NCBI GenBank assembly: GCA_964595905.1
Contig: CAZQSU010000004.1
Location: 1-64,000 of the forward strand
DNA from: JAFDWI01 sp964595905
GTDB taxonomy: Bacteria > Actinomycetota > Acidimicrobiia > Acidimicrobiales > Iamiaceae
Length of the DNA stretch: 64,000 nt
Reading direction: 5' to 3'
Shown: positions 16,112 to 24,774 of the stretch, one piece after another
Position numbering within the stretch: the first letter of the stretch is position 1
Layout: the number at the start of each line of letters is the position of its first letter
Translations under genes and position numbers: made by a program
The notes under the pieces: model-generated
Seen by the model: the letters and a program-made list of their open reading frames with translations, nothing else
The model's database searches: none
Told to the model about the DNA's origin: nothing

Positions 16112-18064
16112 TCACCGGTCCGCCGTGGTGTCGATCCCCATCCGGGTGAGGAGCCACCGCGCCACCAGTTCGGCGCTCGGACCCTTGAAGTGCACCGTGT
16201 CGGGACGGAGCGTGACGCCGTCCCAGGTGCGTGCGCAGTCCGAATCGCCGCCGGGACACATCTTCGCCTCGAGGTCGATGACGCTCACGTCCGTGGGCTC
16301 GGCCGCCGCGACGTCCTTCATCACCCGGTTGCCACACGCAGCGGACCGTGCGTTCGCCGCGGTGACCGCGGCGGTCCGCGTCCCGGCATCGATCGCCGGC
16401 GGCATCGTCACCAGGTAGGTGTGCACGCCCCGCGCCGCGAAGCGACGGGTCCACCCGCCCAGCTCGTCGACATACCAGTCGTGCCACGCACCGGAACACG
16501 GGGTCAGGAATGCGCCGTCGTGCCGCGGCTCGTCCGAGACCGTGGCGCCGAGCACGAACACGATCCTCGTCACGTCGTACTCGTCGATCAAGCGCAACCA
16601 GTGCCGGTCGCACGACGCGGTGAACTCGTCGGATTCTGAGCCGTCCGCGTACCTGAACCGATCGGTCGGCGGAAACGCACAGCCCGGCGTGCCGGCGTTG
16701 ACGAAGCGCATCGGTGGGTCGGTCCGGACCGCTCCAAAGCCCTGATCGCCCAGGTACCAGGCGACCGAGTCACCGACGATCATCGTCGTCGGCCCCCCGA
16801 CGCCGGCCGACACGACACTCGGCGCGTCCGATGGTCCGATCCGGTCGAAGGTGTCGGTGGCGGTCGACGCCACGATCAGAACGCCGACCGCCAGCGCGCC
16901 CGCGGCCGGCACGGCGATGTTCACCAGGCGCGGCCACGACCGGCCATGGCGCACCGGCTGTTCGACGAAGCGGTACGACAGCAGCGACACGGCGAGGGTG
17001 ACCGCGAGCTGCAGAGCGACCAGGGGCCAACCCGACCATCCGGTGCGATCCGCACTCAACCACACGTCGATCGGCCAGTGGTACAGGTAGACGCCGTAGG
17101 AGATCAGCCCCAACCCGCGCAACGGCGCCAGCGAGAGCGCCCGGGCGATGAGCGTCGCGCGCGGCTGCGCCACGGCAGCCACCACCACGGCGCCGGCGAT
17201 CGAGCACGCCGCGAGACCACCGTGGCGGACCGCCCAGCCCGTGCCGTCGAGCAGGGCCCATGCGACGACGAGTACGGCCGCGCCGACGATCGCACCGACC
17301 TCGAGAGCCCGACGCGACCTCGCGCCGGTGACCGGTCCGCGCCACGCCGCGTGACCGGCGACCGCCGCTCCGGCGAGGATCGCGAACGCGCGGGTGTCGG
17401 TACCGAAGTACACCCGCTGCCACCCGGCGAAGTGTTCGAGCACGAACTGGGCGCCGAGCGCGACCACGGCGAGCGTCGCCGAGAGCCCGACGACCGCGGC
17501 CCCCAGTCGGCGTCTGGAGACCTCGGATGTCGACCCGCGTCTTCGCAGCGCGACCACGAGCGCCACGAACACCAACGGCCAGACCACGTAGAACTGTTCC
17601 TCGATCGCCAGGCTCCAGGTGTGCTCGAGTGGCGACGGCGCCGAGAACAGAGCGAAGTAGTCGACCTGCCCGAAGATCTGCCGCCAGTTCGCCACATAGG
17701 CCAGGGTCGCCAGCCCGTCCCAGCGGATGCGATGCAACTCGCCCGGGTCGGCGACCGCCCACGCGTAGAGGCTCACCCCGAGCAGCATCACGCCCAGTGC
17801 GGGCAACAGGCGCCTGGCGCGTCGCCCCCAGAAGCGGACCAGGTCGATGGAACCGCTGCGGTCGCCTTCGACCAGCAGCAACGACGTGATCAGATACCCG
17901 GAGAGGACGAAGAACAGATCGACGCCCAGGTACCCGCCGCGCAGGTGTCCGGAGTGGAACGCCAGGACCGCGGCGACGGCGACTCCCCGCAGTCCGTCGA
18001 GACCCGGGAGATGCGCAAGGGTGGGGCGACGCGCGACGTGATCAGCCCCGACTCCGGTCTGCAC
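16112..18064 (-). CDS. OafA-type acyltransferase 3 fused to an SGNH hydrolase-like domain
   Basis: About 650 residues. The N-terminal acyltransferase-3 domain starts with LPGLDGLRGVAVAAVLAFHSG and GVDLFFVLSGYLI, the family histidine and R/H motifs, with around ten membrane helices up to about residue 400, including HTWSLAIEEQFYVVWPL. The C-terminal extracytoplasmic SGNH-like domain has block I IVGDSVAWYL, block II NAGTPGC and block V PDTVHFKG (D-x2-H). Block III has LGATVSD where an Asn is expected. Such fusions O-acetylate surface glycans. GTG 18064 is chosen because TACGTT (18072-18077) ends 7 bases upstream. A TTG at 18073 is the alternative. Confidence 0.88.
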   Translation of the reverse strand: MQTGVGADHVARRPTLAHLPGLDGLRGVAVAAVLAFHSGHLRGGYLGVDLFFVLSGYLITSLLLVEGDRSGSIDLVRFWGRRARRLLPALGVMLLGVSLYAWAVADPGELHRIRWDGLATLAYVANWRQIFGQVDYFALFSAPSPLEHTWSLAIEEQFYVVWPLVFVALVVALRRRGSTSEVSRRRLGAAVVGLSATLAVVALGAQFVLEHFAGWQRVYFGTDTRAFAILAGAAVAGHAAWRGPVTGARSRRALEVGAIVGAAVLVVAWALLDGTGWAVRHGGLAACSIAGAVVVAAVAQPRATLIARALSLAPLRGLGLISYGVYLYHWPIDVWLSADRTGWSGWPLVALQLAVTLAVSLLSYRFVEQPVRHGRSWPRLVNIAVPAAGALAVGVLIVASTATDTFDRIGPSDAPSVVSAGVGGPTTMIVGDSVAWYLGDQGFGAVRTDPPMRFVNAGTPGCAFPPTDRFRYADGSESDEFTASCDRHWLRLIDEYDVTRIVFVLGATVSDEPRHDGAFLTPCSGAWHDWYVDELGGWTRRFAARGVHTYLVTMPPAIDAGTRTAAVTAANARSAACGNRVMKDVAAAEPTDVSVIDLEAKMCPGGDSDCARTWDGVTLRPDTVHFKGPSAELVARWLLTRMGIDTTADR

Positions 18065-18071
18065 GGCCGCC

Positions 18072-18077
18072 AACGTA
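18072..18077 (-). promoter_or_regulatory. Candidate -10 box (TACGTT) of a leaderless acyltransferase transcript
   Basis: TACGTT ends 7 bases before GTG 18064, the local leaderless spacing. No clear -35. Confidence 0.5.
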
Positions 18078-18128
18078 CCCCACGGCAGAACCGACCACGG
18101 TCGCCGGGTCGTGGCCGAGGGGCCCGGA

Positions 18129-18365
18129 TCACTGGTCGTCGGGGTGTGGCCCGGGCTCGGGGTAGAGATGCTCGAGCGATCCGGGTTCGATCCTGCACGC
18201 CTCGATGAAGGCGTCGACGTCGGACTGTTTCAATCGGATGACCCGACCGAAGCGGTAGGCGGGCAGATCGTCACCGTCGATGAAGCGGTACAGCGTACGC
18301 GGCGTGACGCCCAGACGCTTCGCCGCGGCAGCGGTGCTCAGCCACTGGATCTCCGCGTCGGCCAT
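18129..18365 (-). CDS. Small excisionase/MerR-type helix-turn-helix DNA-binding protein
   Basis: 78 residues. The winged-helix core STAAAAKRLGVTPRTLYRFI, the wing around AYRFGRVIRL and the helix SDVDAFIEACRI form the complete excisionase-family HTH fold, also used by BldC-like regulators. The C-terminal tail (EPGSLEHLYPEPG) resembles that of a group of small conserved actinobacterial regulators. There is no integrase nearby, so it is more likely a cellular regulator than a phage excisionase. TACAAT ends 6 bases before ATG 18365 and indicates a leaderless transcript, divergent from the pseudokinase-like gene. Confidence 0.8.
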   Translation of the reverse strand: MADAEIQWLSTAAAAKRLGVTPRTLYRFIDGDDLPAYRFGRVIRLKQSDVDAFIEACRIEPGSLEHLYPEPGPHPDDQ

Positions 18366-18371
18366 GGACCG

Positions 18372-18377
18372 ATTGTA
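18372..18377 (-). promoter_or_regulatory. Candidate -10 box (TACAAT) of the small HTH gene
   Basis: TACAAT on the minus strand, 6 bases before ATG 18365. A weak TTCGAA lies about 16 bases further upstream. Leaderless geometry. Confidence 0.55.
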
Positions 18378-18524
18378 GAGGGCAGGGGCCGGCTTCGAAC
18401 CCCGGCCACGCGCGCACGGGCGACGCTGCGGCATCGGCACACGGCGAGGTTTGGCCCATGGGGAACCGGGGTAAGCAGTGAGGTGATGGCCGTGTCGACC
18501 GACGTGCAGAGCTGAGCCGAGCGC

Positions 18525-19226
18525 ATGGGGCACACCACTGATCGGCGCGGCGAGTCGGCGACATCGGGTTGGACCACGTCGCTGGTGCTCACGGCAGGGT
18601 CGTTCACGGTGCAGCGGCGCAGCGGCGATCCCGAACACCGCGCCCGGCTGGTGCAGATCGCCGAGTTGCTCCGCACCGTCGCCCATCCGGGTGTCGAGTC
18701 GTTCGTCGCCCTCGAGGACGACGGTGCTTCGACGACCCTGGTCACGGCGTTCGCGGGCGGCCGGGACCTGTCGACCGGCGCGCCGCGCCGGGCCCGCGAC
18801 CTGGCGCGGCTCGGCGCGGCGATCCTGGCGATCCTCGCCGACCTGCACGACCTCGGCGTCACCCACGGCCCGCTCACCGCGTCCGCGATCCGCTTGCATG
18901 CCGAAGCTCCGGTGCTGTGCGGCTTCGTCGACGGTCGCTCGTACCCGGTCGACGAACCGGCGTCGTGGTGGGCCGCACGCGCCGTCGACGAACGGTCGGT
19001 CGGGCAGCTGCTCGCCGACCTCGTCGACGATGCCGGCCCGACGCGCCGTCACCGGATCGTCGAGCGGGTCGACCGCGCCCGGCTCCGGCGTCTGGCCGAA
19101 CGGATCGCACACGGTGATCTCGACCGTGCGGACGTCGCGGCCGGCGCCCTGCGACGCCTCGGCGGTCGTCGCCACCGGCGACGGCGTCGGCCGGCAGGTC
19201 GCAGCGATGTCAGGTCGAGGTCGTGA
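18525..19226 (+). CDS. Pseudokinase-like protein (degenerate Ser/Thr kinase fold)
   Basis: 233 residues. The layout HPGVESFVALEDDGASTTLVTAFAGG...LGAAILAILADLHDLGVTHGPLTASAIRL resembles the N-lobe/hinge, helix E and catalytic loop of a bacterial Hanks-type kinase, with VLCGFVDG where the DFG motif would be. The catalytic HRD aspartate (here THGPL), the glycine-rich loop and a clear ATP lysine are all missing, so it cannot be an ordinary kinase. The C-terminus is Arg-rich (LGGRRHRRRRRPAG). It diverges from the small HTH gene and its last 17 bases overlap the 3' end of the convergent carboxyltransferase gene. Function unknown, kinase-fold call is inference. Confidence 0.55.
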   Translation: MGHTTDRRGESATSGWTTSLVLTAGSFTVQRRSGDPEHRARLVQIAELLRTVAHPGVESFVALEDDGASTTLVTAFAGGRDLSTGAPRRARDLARLGAAILAILADLHDLGVTHGPLTASAIRLHAEAPVLCGFVDGRSYPVDEPASWWAARAVDERSVGQLLADLVDDAGPTRRHRIVERVDRARLRRLAERIAHGDLDRADVAAGALRRLGGRRHRRRRRPAGRSDVRSRS

Positions 19227-20613
19227 GCCACCGGGACGCGACCCGGTCGAACCGCTCCCGTCGGCGGCCGACCTCCGCGTCGCCGAGCGCGTCCACCACG
19301 GCGGCGACGACCCCTTCGACCTCGTCGGGCACCACCGCGTCGACGACGCCGAGTGCCTCGAGATCGGTGCTCGTCAGACGAAGCAGTTCCGACACCTCCG
19401 CGGCCCGGGACGCGTCCCGGTACAGGATCGCCGCCGCGCCCTCCGCGCCGATCACCGAGAACACCGCGTGTTCCTGGATCAGCAGCCGATCGGTGACGCC
19501 GAAGGCCAACGCTCCGCCGCTGCCGCCCTCTCCGACACACACGCCGACGGTGGGTACGGGCGCCTCGGCCAGGGCGAGGAACACCCTGGCGATCGCCGCC
19601 GCGATCCCGGCCTGTTCGGCGTCAGAACCGGGTTCGGCTCCCGGCGTGTCGATCAACGTGACGATGGGCAGACGACGTCGCGCCGCGAGCGAGATGGCCC
19701 GTTCGGCCTGCGCGTAGCCGGTCGGCGACGGACGCCCGTTGCCCGCGTGGCGGTCCTCCGCGATCACCACGACCCGCTGTCCGTCGACGGTTGCCAGGCC
19801 GCACCGCACCGTCGGATCCACGGCGGCGAGTCCGGTCCAGGAGTCGACGAGTGCTGCGGCGACGTCGATGCCGCTGGGGCGACCCGGAGACCTGGCGGCG
19901 ACGACCTCGGCCCAGGCGGTTCGCGATCCCCCACCGGTCGGTGCTCCCGTGCCGGTCGGCGCGTCGGCGCCGGTGCCGGGCAGCCGTCGGCCGGGCAACG
20001 GCGTCGCGGTGCGGCCGAGCGCGCCGTCGACCCAGTGCGCGACGGCGTCGGGTTCACCCACGAAGTCGACGAGCCCGGCAGCGAACGCGGTCTCGGCGGT
20101 GTGGGACCGTCCTTCGACCGACACCCCCGTGAACGCCTCGGCGACCCGTGGCCCGGCGAAGCCGATGGTCGCCCCGGCATCCGCCGCGATCACGTCGCAC
20201 AGCGACGCGTACGATGCGAACACGCCGCCCGTGGTGGGGTGGTGCAGGACGGCGACCGACCCGAGGCCGGCCGCACGCAGGCGCCCCATCGCCGCGGCGG
20301 TGCGCGCCATCTGGATCAACGAGACCATGCCTTCCTGCATGCGGGCGCCCCCGCTACGTGCCTCGACCAGCACCGGGAGCCCGAGGTCGACCGCGCGGTC
20401 GATGGCCCGCACGACCTTCTCGCCGTGCACGACGCCCATCGAACCGCCGAGCACGTCGAAGTTCCCCTCGACGACCACCGCCTCGGCGGCCCGACCGGTG
20501 CGCACCGACTCGTGGTCGAGGCCTTCGAGCTTGTCGGCATAGCCGGGGAACGCGAGCGGATCCGCCGAGGCGAGATCGGTGTCCCATTCGTCGATGATGT
20601 GCAGCAACGCCAT
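19210..20613 (-). CDS. Acetyl-CoA carboxylase carboxyltransferase, fused beta (AccD) and alpha (AccA) halves
   Basis: 467 residues. The N-terminal half (about 1-215) has the AccD signatures GNFDVLGGSMG and SGGARMQEGMVSLIQMA. The C-terminal half has AccA signatures VTLIDTPGAEPGSDAEQ and GEGGSGGALAFGVTDRLL...AEGAAAILYRD. Together they form the carboxyltransferase moving CO2 from carboxybiotin to acetyl-CoA to make malonyl-CoA. The beta-subunit zinc ribbon is absent from the N-terminus. A Pro/Gly/Thr-rich linker joins the halves. ATG 20613 has GGAGGG just upstream. The biotin carboxylase and carrier are not in the window. The 3' end overlaps the convergent pseudokinase gene by 17 bases. Confidence 0.88.
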   Translation of the reverse strand: MALLHIIDEWDTDLASADPLAFPGYADKLEGLDHESVRTGRAAEAVVVEGNFDVLGGSMGVVHGEKVVRAIDRAVDLGLPVLVEARSGGARMQEGMVSLIQMARTAAAMGRLRAAGLGSVAVLHHPTTGGVFASYASLCDVIAADAGATIGFAGPRVAEAFTGVSVEGRSHTAETAFAAGLVDFVGEPDAVAHWVDGALGRTATPLPGRRLPGTGADAPTGTGAPTGGGSRTAWAEVVAARSPGRPSGIDVAAALVDSWTGLAAVDPTVRCGLATVDGQRVVVIAEDRHAGNGRPSPTGYAQAERAISLAARRRLPIVTLIDTPGAEPGSDAEQAGIAAAIARVFLALAEAPVPTVGVCVGEGGSGGALAFGVTDRLLIQEHAVFSVIGAEGAAAILYRDASRAAEVSELLRLTSTDLEALGVVDAVVPDEVEGVVAAVVDALGDAEVGRRRERFDRVASRWLTTST

Positions 20614-20656
20614 GCCCTCCACCTTCGCAGCCCCGCCAGCTGCCGGCACGATTCGT

Positions 20657-20688
20657 CGCGGCGGCGACCCGACGCGGCGGCGACCCGA
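20657..20688. repeat. Tandem 16-bp direct repeat between hemW and the carboxyltransferase gene
   Basis: CGCGGCGGCGACCCGA occurs twice in perfect tandem (20657-20672, 20673-20688) plus a 4-base partial copy, in the 94-base gap between same-strand genes. Role unknown; possibly simple slippage in GC-rich DNA. Confidence 0.8.
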
Positions 20689-20707
20689 CGCGCGGTCGTG
20701 AGCGGGC

Positions 20708-21838
20708 TCAGCGCAGACGGAACGCCACCTCGGTCTCCAGCAGCCGACCCCGTTCGGTGAGCAACCAGCGCGGCCCGTCACCCACCCCCCACGACGCATC
20801 GACCCGGTCGACCCGGTGCACCAGGCCGGCGAGGTTTCCGGTGACCTCGTCCGGGTCGAGCGCATCGAGGGGCACCCCCGCGCCGGTGCGCAGGAGCAGC
20901 TCCAGCCGTTCGATCCGGGCCGCGTCGGCGTCGAGCACCTCCGACCCGGCGACCGGCGAGTGCCCCTCACAGAGCGCGTCGATGTAGCGCTCGGGGGTGT
21001 GGACGTGCCAGTAGCGGCGACCCCGCCGGTACCCGTGTGCCGCGCAGCCGACGGCCGCGTAGTCACCACCCAACCAGTAGGTGAGGTTGTGGATGCAGCG
21101 GTGCCCTGGACGGGCCCAGTTGGAGATCTCGTACCACTCGAAGCCGGCGTCGGCCAGGACATCGGTGGCCAACCGGTACTTGGTCGCCTGGTCGTCGTCG
21201 TCGGGATGCCGGGAGGCGTCGGCGGCCAGCGGGGTGCCGGGCTCGACACTCAACGCGTACGCGCTGACGTGCACCGGGTCGAGTGCCAGCGCCGCGGTCA
21301 GGGTCGCTTCCCAGCTCGCGACCGACTCGCCTCGGGCGCCGTGGATGAGATCGACGTTGAAGGCGATTCCCGCGTCGTGGGCCGCTTCGGCGGCACGCTC
21401 GACGTTCGCAGGATCATGGGTGCGGCCCAACGAGGTCAGGACCGCCGGGTCCATCGACTGCACCCCGATCGACAGCCGGTTCACGCCGGCGTCCGCGAAC
21501 GTCGCGAGCAGATCACCGGTCACGTCGTCGGGGTTGCACTCCACGGTGATCTCGGCATGCCCGGCCGCTCCGGTGGCGGCCACGACCCGCATCAGGTGCT
21601 CGGGGTCGACCAGACTCGGGGTGCCGCCGCCGACGAACACGCTCGTGACGTCGTCGACGTCGGCGACCGCGCGGCCCGCCTGGTGGATGCACGCGTCGAG
21701 GTACCGCGAGGCGAGTCGGGTGCGGTCGGTCCAGGTCGCGAATGCGCAGTAGTCGCAGCGATGGGCGCAGAAGGGCACGTGGACGTACACGCCGAAGCGG
21801 GCGCCGCCGGCTGCGACGTCGTCGTCCGGCCCGGTCAC
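20708..21838 (-). CDS. hemW: Heme chaperone HemW (radical SAM)
   Basis: 376 residues from GTG 21838, overlapping the rsmE stop (GTGA). The radical-SAM cysteines are C-x3-C-x2-C in PFCAHRCDYCAF. GGGTPS, the glycine-rich SAM site, follows, as do ECNPDD and RLSIGVQS. The HemW hallmark HNLTYW is present at the end of the barrel, with a C-terminal HemN_C domain. HemW, once annotated as oxygen-independent coproporphyrinogen III oxidase, inserts heme into membrane-bound respiratory enzymes. Placing it last in the hrcA-dnaJ-rsmE unit suggests heat-shock co-transcription. Confidence 0.92.
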   Translation of the reverse strand: MTGPDDDVAAGGARFGVYVHVPFCAHRCDYCAFATWTDRTRLASRYLDACIHQAGRAVADVDDVTSVFVGGGTPSLVDPEHLMRVVAATGAAGHAEITVECNPDDVTGDLLATFADAGVNRLSIGVQSMDPAVLTSLGRTHDPANVERAAEAAHDAGIAFNVDLIHGARGESVASWEATLTAALALDPVHVSAYALSVEPGTPLAADASRHPDDDDQATKYRLATDVLADAGFEWYEISNWARPGHRCIHNLTYWLGGDYAAVGCAAHGYRRGRRYWHVHTPERYIDALCEGHSPVAGSEVLDADAARIERLELLLRTGAGVPLDALDPDEVTGNLAGLVHRVDRVDASWGVGDGPRWLLTERGRLLETEVAFRLR

Positions 21839-22557
21839 GTGGCGGCCCTCCGTCGATCGGCCAGCAACGTCCCCGCGGCGAGCGCGGCCGTCTCGGCACG
21901 CAACACGTGGGTCCCCAACGACGCGCAGCGCGTGGCACGCCCCAACTCGGCCTCGGTGAACCCGCCTTCGGGCCCGACCAGCAGGCACCTGACGTCGTCG
22001 GTCGGGGCGGGGGCACCCATCCGGGCGACGACGGCGCCATCGCGCCGCACGACGTCGGCATACGCCTGGACGGGTTCCACCGTGGGCAGCCAGGCCCGGC
22101 GGCACTGCATCGCCGCTTCGACCGCGATCCGCTCGAGCCGCTGATGCCGCTTCCGCGCCGTTGGCGGATCCCAGCGCACCACGGCACGGTCGGTGGTCAT
22201 GGGAACGATCACGTCGACCCCGAGTTCGGTGAGATGACGGGTGACGTCGTCGACCCGGGATCCCTTGATCAGCGCGAACCCCACCGTGATCGGTGCACTC
22301 GGTGGGGGTACCACGACGATCTCACCGGTGACCTCGACGTCGGTGCCGAAACGTGCCGGTCGCCACGATCCTCGCCCGTCGCCCACCGTGAACCGATCGC
22401 CGTCGCGCAGTCTGACGACGCGCGAGAGGTGGTGGCGGTCGGCGTCGGCGAGCACCGGTGCGGCGAGGTCGTCGACGAACACGTGCGGACCGCCGGTGCC
22501 GTCCGGGTCGGCACCGCCCGGTCGGATGCCGGCGCCGGCCGGGTCGTCGGGCCTCAC
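21835..22557 (-). CDS. rsmE: 16S rRNA (uracil1498-N3)-methyltransferase RsmE
   Basis: About 240 residues. The N-terminal PUA-like domain begins with HVFVDDL and HHLSRVVRLRDGD. The C-terminal SPOUT methyltransferase has KGSRVDDVTRHLTELGVD, ERIAVEAAMQCRR and the knot motif LLVGPEGGFTEAELG...LRAETAALAAG. It methylates U1498 in the decoding centre. Start is uncertain: GTG 22557 is used, but a TTG at 22581 overlaps the dnaJ stop (TTGA) and would add 8 residues. The gene follows dnaJ as in many actinobacteria and overlaps hemW. Confidence 0.9.
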   Translation of the reverse strand: MRPDDPAGAGIRPGGADPDGTGGPHVFVDDLAAPVLADADRHHLSRVVRLRDGDRFTVGDGRGSWRPARFGTDVEVTGEIVVVPPPSAPITVGFALIKGSRVDDVTRHLTELGVDVIVPMTTDRAVVRWDPPTARKRHQRLERIAVEAAMQCRRAWLPTVEPVQAYADVVRRDGAVVARMGAPAPTDDVRCLLVGPEGGFTEAELGRATRCASLGTHVLRAETAALAAGTLLADRRRAAT

Positions 22558-22577
22558 GGACGCACCACCGCAGGGTC

Positions 22578-23696
22578 TCAACCCTTGAACGCGGAGCGGA
22601 CCCGTTGGAACAGCCCTTCGCCCTGTTCGTCGATCTCCTCGCCTCGGAGCGCTCCGAGTTGCCTGATCAGTTCGGCCTGGTCGTCGTCGAGGTCGGTGGG
22701 CACCTCCACGGTCACGGTGACGAGCAGATCGCCGCGTCCGCGGCCACCCAGACGCGGCACGCCCAGCCCGCGTAGGCGCACCACGGTGCCCGGCTGGGTG
22801 CCACGGTCGATCCGGATCGCCTGGGTGTCGTCGAGGGTGTCGACGGTGATCTGCGCGCCGAGCGTCGCCTGGGCGAAGCCGATCGGCAGCTCGAGGTGCA
22901 GGTCGTCACCGTCGCGGGTGAACCGCTCGTCTTCTTCGACGGCCAGGTGGACGTACAGGTCGCCGTACGCGCCGCCGCGGGGGCCGACCGCGCCGAGGCC
23001 GCTCAACCGCAGGGTCGAACCCGAATCGACCCCGGCCGGCACGTCGACGGTGTAGGTCTTCTCGGTGACGGTACGCCCTTCGCTGTTGCACGCCGGGCAC
23101 GGGTGTTCGATCACCTTGCCCCAGCCGCCGCAACGGCCGCACACCCCCGCGGTGACCATCTGACCGAGCAGGGAGTTGCGGACGCGGCGCACCTGGCCGG
23201 TCCCGCCACATTCCGGGCACGCGATCGGCGACGTCCCCGGCGCGGCTCCGGTCGCCTCGCAGTCCTCGCACGGCACCGCGGTACGGACGGTCACGGGAAC
23301 CTTGGCGCCGAACACCGCGTCGACGAATGCCACCCGGGCGGTGACCTCGAGGTCCTGGCCCGCCGGCGGACCCGACGGCCCCGTGGCACCGCCCATGCCA
23401 CCGCCGAAGATCTGGCTGAAGATGTCGCCCAACCCGCCACCGCCGAATCCGAAGGGATCGCCGCCGCCCATGGCGCCGACCCCGTCGGGCCCGTACCGGT
23501 CGTAGCTGGCGCGCTTGTCGGGGTCGCTCAACACCTCGTAGGCGACCGCGACCTCCTTGAAGCGGGCCTCGGCGTCGGGGTCGTCGGGGTTCGCGTCGGG
23601 GTGCAGTTCCCGTGCCCGCTCGCGGTAGGCCTTCTTCAGCTCGGTCTGGGTGCAGGTGCGTTCCACCTGCAGCAGTTCGTAGTAGTCCGTTGCCAC
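22578..23696 (-). CDS. dnaJ: Chaperone DnaJ
   Basis: 372 residues, GTG start. The J domain (about 1-70) contains the HPD triad (LHPDANPD), followed by a Gly/Phe-rich linker (GGGDPFGFGGGGLGDIF). The zinc-binding domain has four C-x2-C-x-G-type motifs (CEDCEAT, CPECGG, CGRCGG, CPACNS), followed by the C-terminal substrate domains (VDVPAGVDSGSTLRLSGLG). It is a co-chaperone that delivers substrates to DnaK. This is the HrcA-linked paralogue. dnaK and grpE are not in this window. Starts 7 bases after hrcA, so it is under the CIRCE operator. Confidence 0.96.
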   Translation of the reverse strand: MATDYYELLQVERTCTQTELKKAYRERARELHPDANPDDPDAEARFKEVAVAYEVLSDPDKRASYDRYGPDGVGAMGGGDPFGFGGGGLGDIFSQIFGGGMGGATGPSGPPAGQDLEVTARVAFVDAVFGAKVPVTVRTAVPCEDCEATGAAPGTSPIACPECGGTGQVRRVRNSLLGQMVTAGVCGRCGGWGKVIEHPCPACNSEGRTVTEKTYTVDVPAGVDSGSTLRLSGLGAVGPRGGAYGDLYVHLAVEEDERFTRDGDDLHLELPIGFAQATLGAQITVDTLDDTQAIRIDRGTQPGTVVRLRGLGVPRLGGRGRGDLLVTVTVEVPTDLDDDQAELIRQLGALRGEEIDEQGEGLFQRVRSAFKG

Positions 23697-23703
23697 GAAA
23701 CCG

Positions 23704-24705
23704 TCAGCCTTCCGTCAGTCGTCGTCCGAGCCGCCGGCTCACCAGGGCCACTGCGGCCAACGCCTGGGGGTAGTCCATGCGCGTGGAGCCGAGCAGGGCG
23801 AGGCTGCCCGCGGGCGCACCGTCGATCTCATAGGGTGCCACGACGACCGAGCAGTCGGCGAGCGGCTCCATGCCGGTCTCGGTTCCGATCGCGACCTGCA
23901 GGCCCCGATCCAGCACGTCGCGCAGCAGCGACACCACGACGAGTTGTTGCTCGAGGATGGTGAGCACCTGACGGACCGTGTCGATCGCCTCGAAGGATCC
24001 GGCCATCTGGGCCGTGCCGCCGACGTAGACCTGCTCGGGTTCGGGCACCCCCGACATCTCCGACGCGGCACACGCGCGCAGGACCCGGTCGACCGCCCGG
24101 TCGCCGGTGAGTTCGATGTCGACGATGTCGATCACCGGCCGACCGTCCAGGTGCCGGGCGATCGCCGTGGCTGCACGAGCGAGCACCTCCTCGGAGACCT
24201 TCGTGGTGAGCTCGATGGTGCGCTTGTCGATGCTGCCGTTGGCGAGCACGGCGACGAACAACACGGTCCGGGGCGCGAGTTCGACGAGCTGCACCGAGCG
24301 CACCGGCGCGGGCGCCGTCGCGGGTGCGACCACGACGGCTGCCTGGTGGGTGAGCCCCGCGAGCAGATGGGTGGTCGCGGTGAGCATGTGCTCGATCTCG
24401 CCGTGGGTGGTGTCGAAGAACTCGCGCACGCGGGCGGCCTCGTTCTGCCCGAGTCGGATCCGTGGGCCGGTGAGATCGTCGACGAACGCCCGGTAGCCCT
24501 TGTCGGTCGGGACCCGCCCGGCACTCGTGTGAGGTTGGTAGAGGTAGCCGTCGGCCTCGAGCTGGGCCATGTCGTTGCGGACGGTCGCGGACGACACGTC
24601 GACGCCGGGGGTCCGCGCCACGTGAGACGAACCGACCGGCTGCGCGGTGTGGATGTACTCGGAGACCACGGCCCGCAGAATCGTCGACTTTCGTTCATCG
24701 AGCAT
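23704..24705 (-). CDS. hrcA: Heat-inducible transcription repressor HrcA
   Basis: 333 residues. The N-terminal winged helix includes LDERKSTILRAVVSEYI...QPVGSSHVAR...VSSATVRNDMAQLEADGYLYQPHTSAGRVPTDKGYR, the most conserved HrcA signature. The GAF-like dimerisation domain follows. HrcA represses chaperone genes by binding CIRCE elements and depends on GroEL for activity. A perfect-arm CIRCE lies 69 bases upstream of its own start, so the operon hrcA-dnaJ-rsmE-hemW is autoregulated. ATG 24705 has AGGA eight bases upstream. Confidence 0.96.
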   Translation of the reverse strand: MLDERKSTILRAVVSEYIHTAQPVGSSHVARTPGVDVSSATVRNDMAQLEADGYLYQPHTSAGRVPTDKGYRAFVDDLTGPRIRLGQNEAARVREFFDTTHGEIEHMLTATTHLLAGLTHQAAVVVAPATAPAPVRSVQLVELAPRTVLFVAVLANGSIDKRTIELTTKVSEEVLARAATAIARHLDGRPVIDIVDIELTGDRAVDRVLRACAASEMSGVPEPEQVYVGGTAQMAGSFEAIDTVRQVLTILEQQLVVVSLLRDVLDRGLQVAIGTETGMEPLADCSVVVAPYEIDGAPAGSLALLGSTRMDYPQALAAVALVSRRLGRRLTEG

Positions 24706-24774
24706 GCGACATTCCTCGTGCAGAGAGGCCTGGAGAAAGGTGCGGGGTGACCGACGCGCCGACCGCGCCGGGTC

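Noticed and set aside
18129..18365. Phage excisionase marking an integrated element
   Set aside because: No integrase, att repeats or phage genes nearby; composition matches the chromosome and the C-terminal tail is that of cellular actinobacterial regulators.
18366..18420. tRNA-like T arm (GGTTCGAA) upstream of the small HTH gene
   Set aside because: T-stem bases do not pair beyond two positions and no D arm, anticodon arm or acceptor stem can be built at the right distances.
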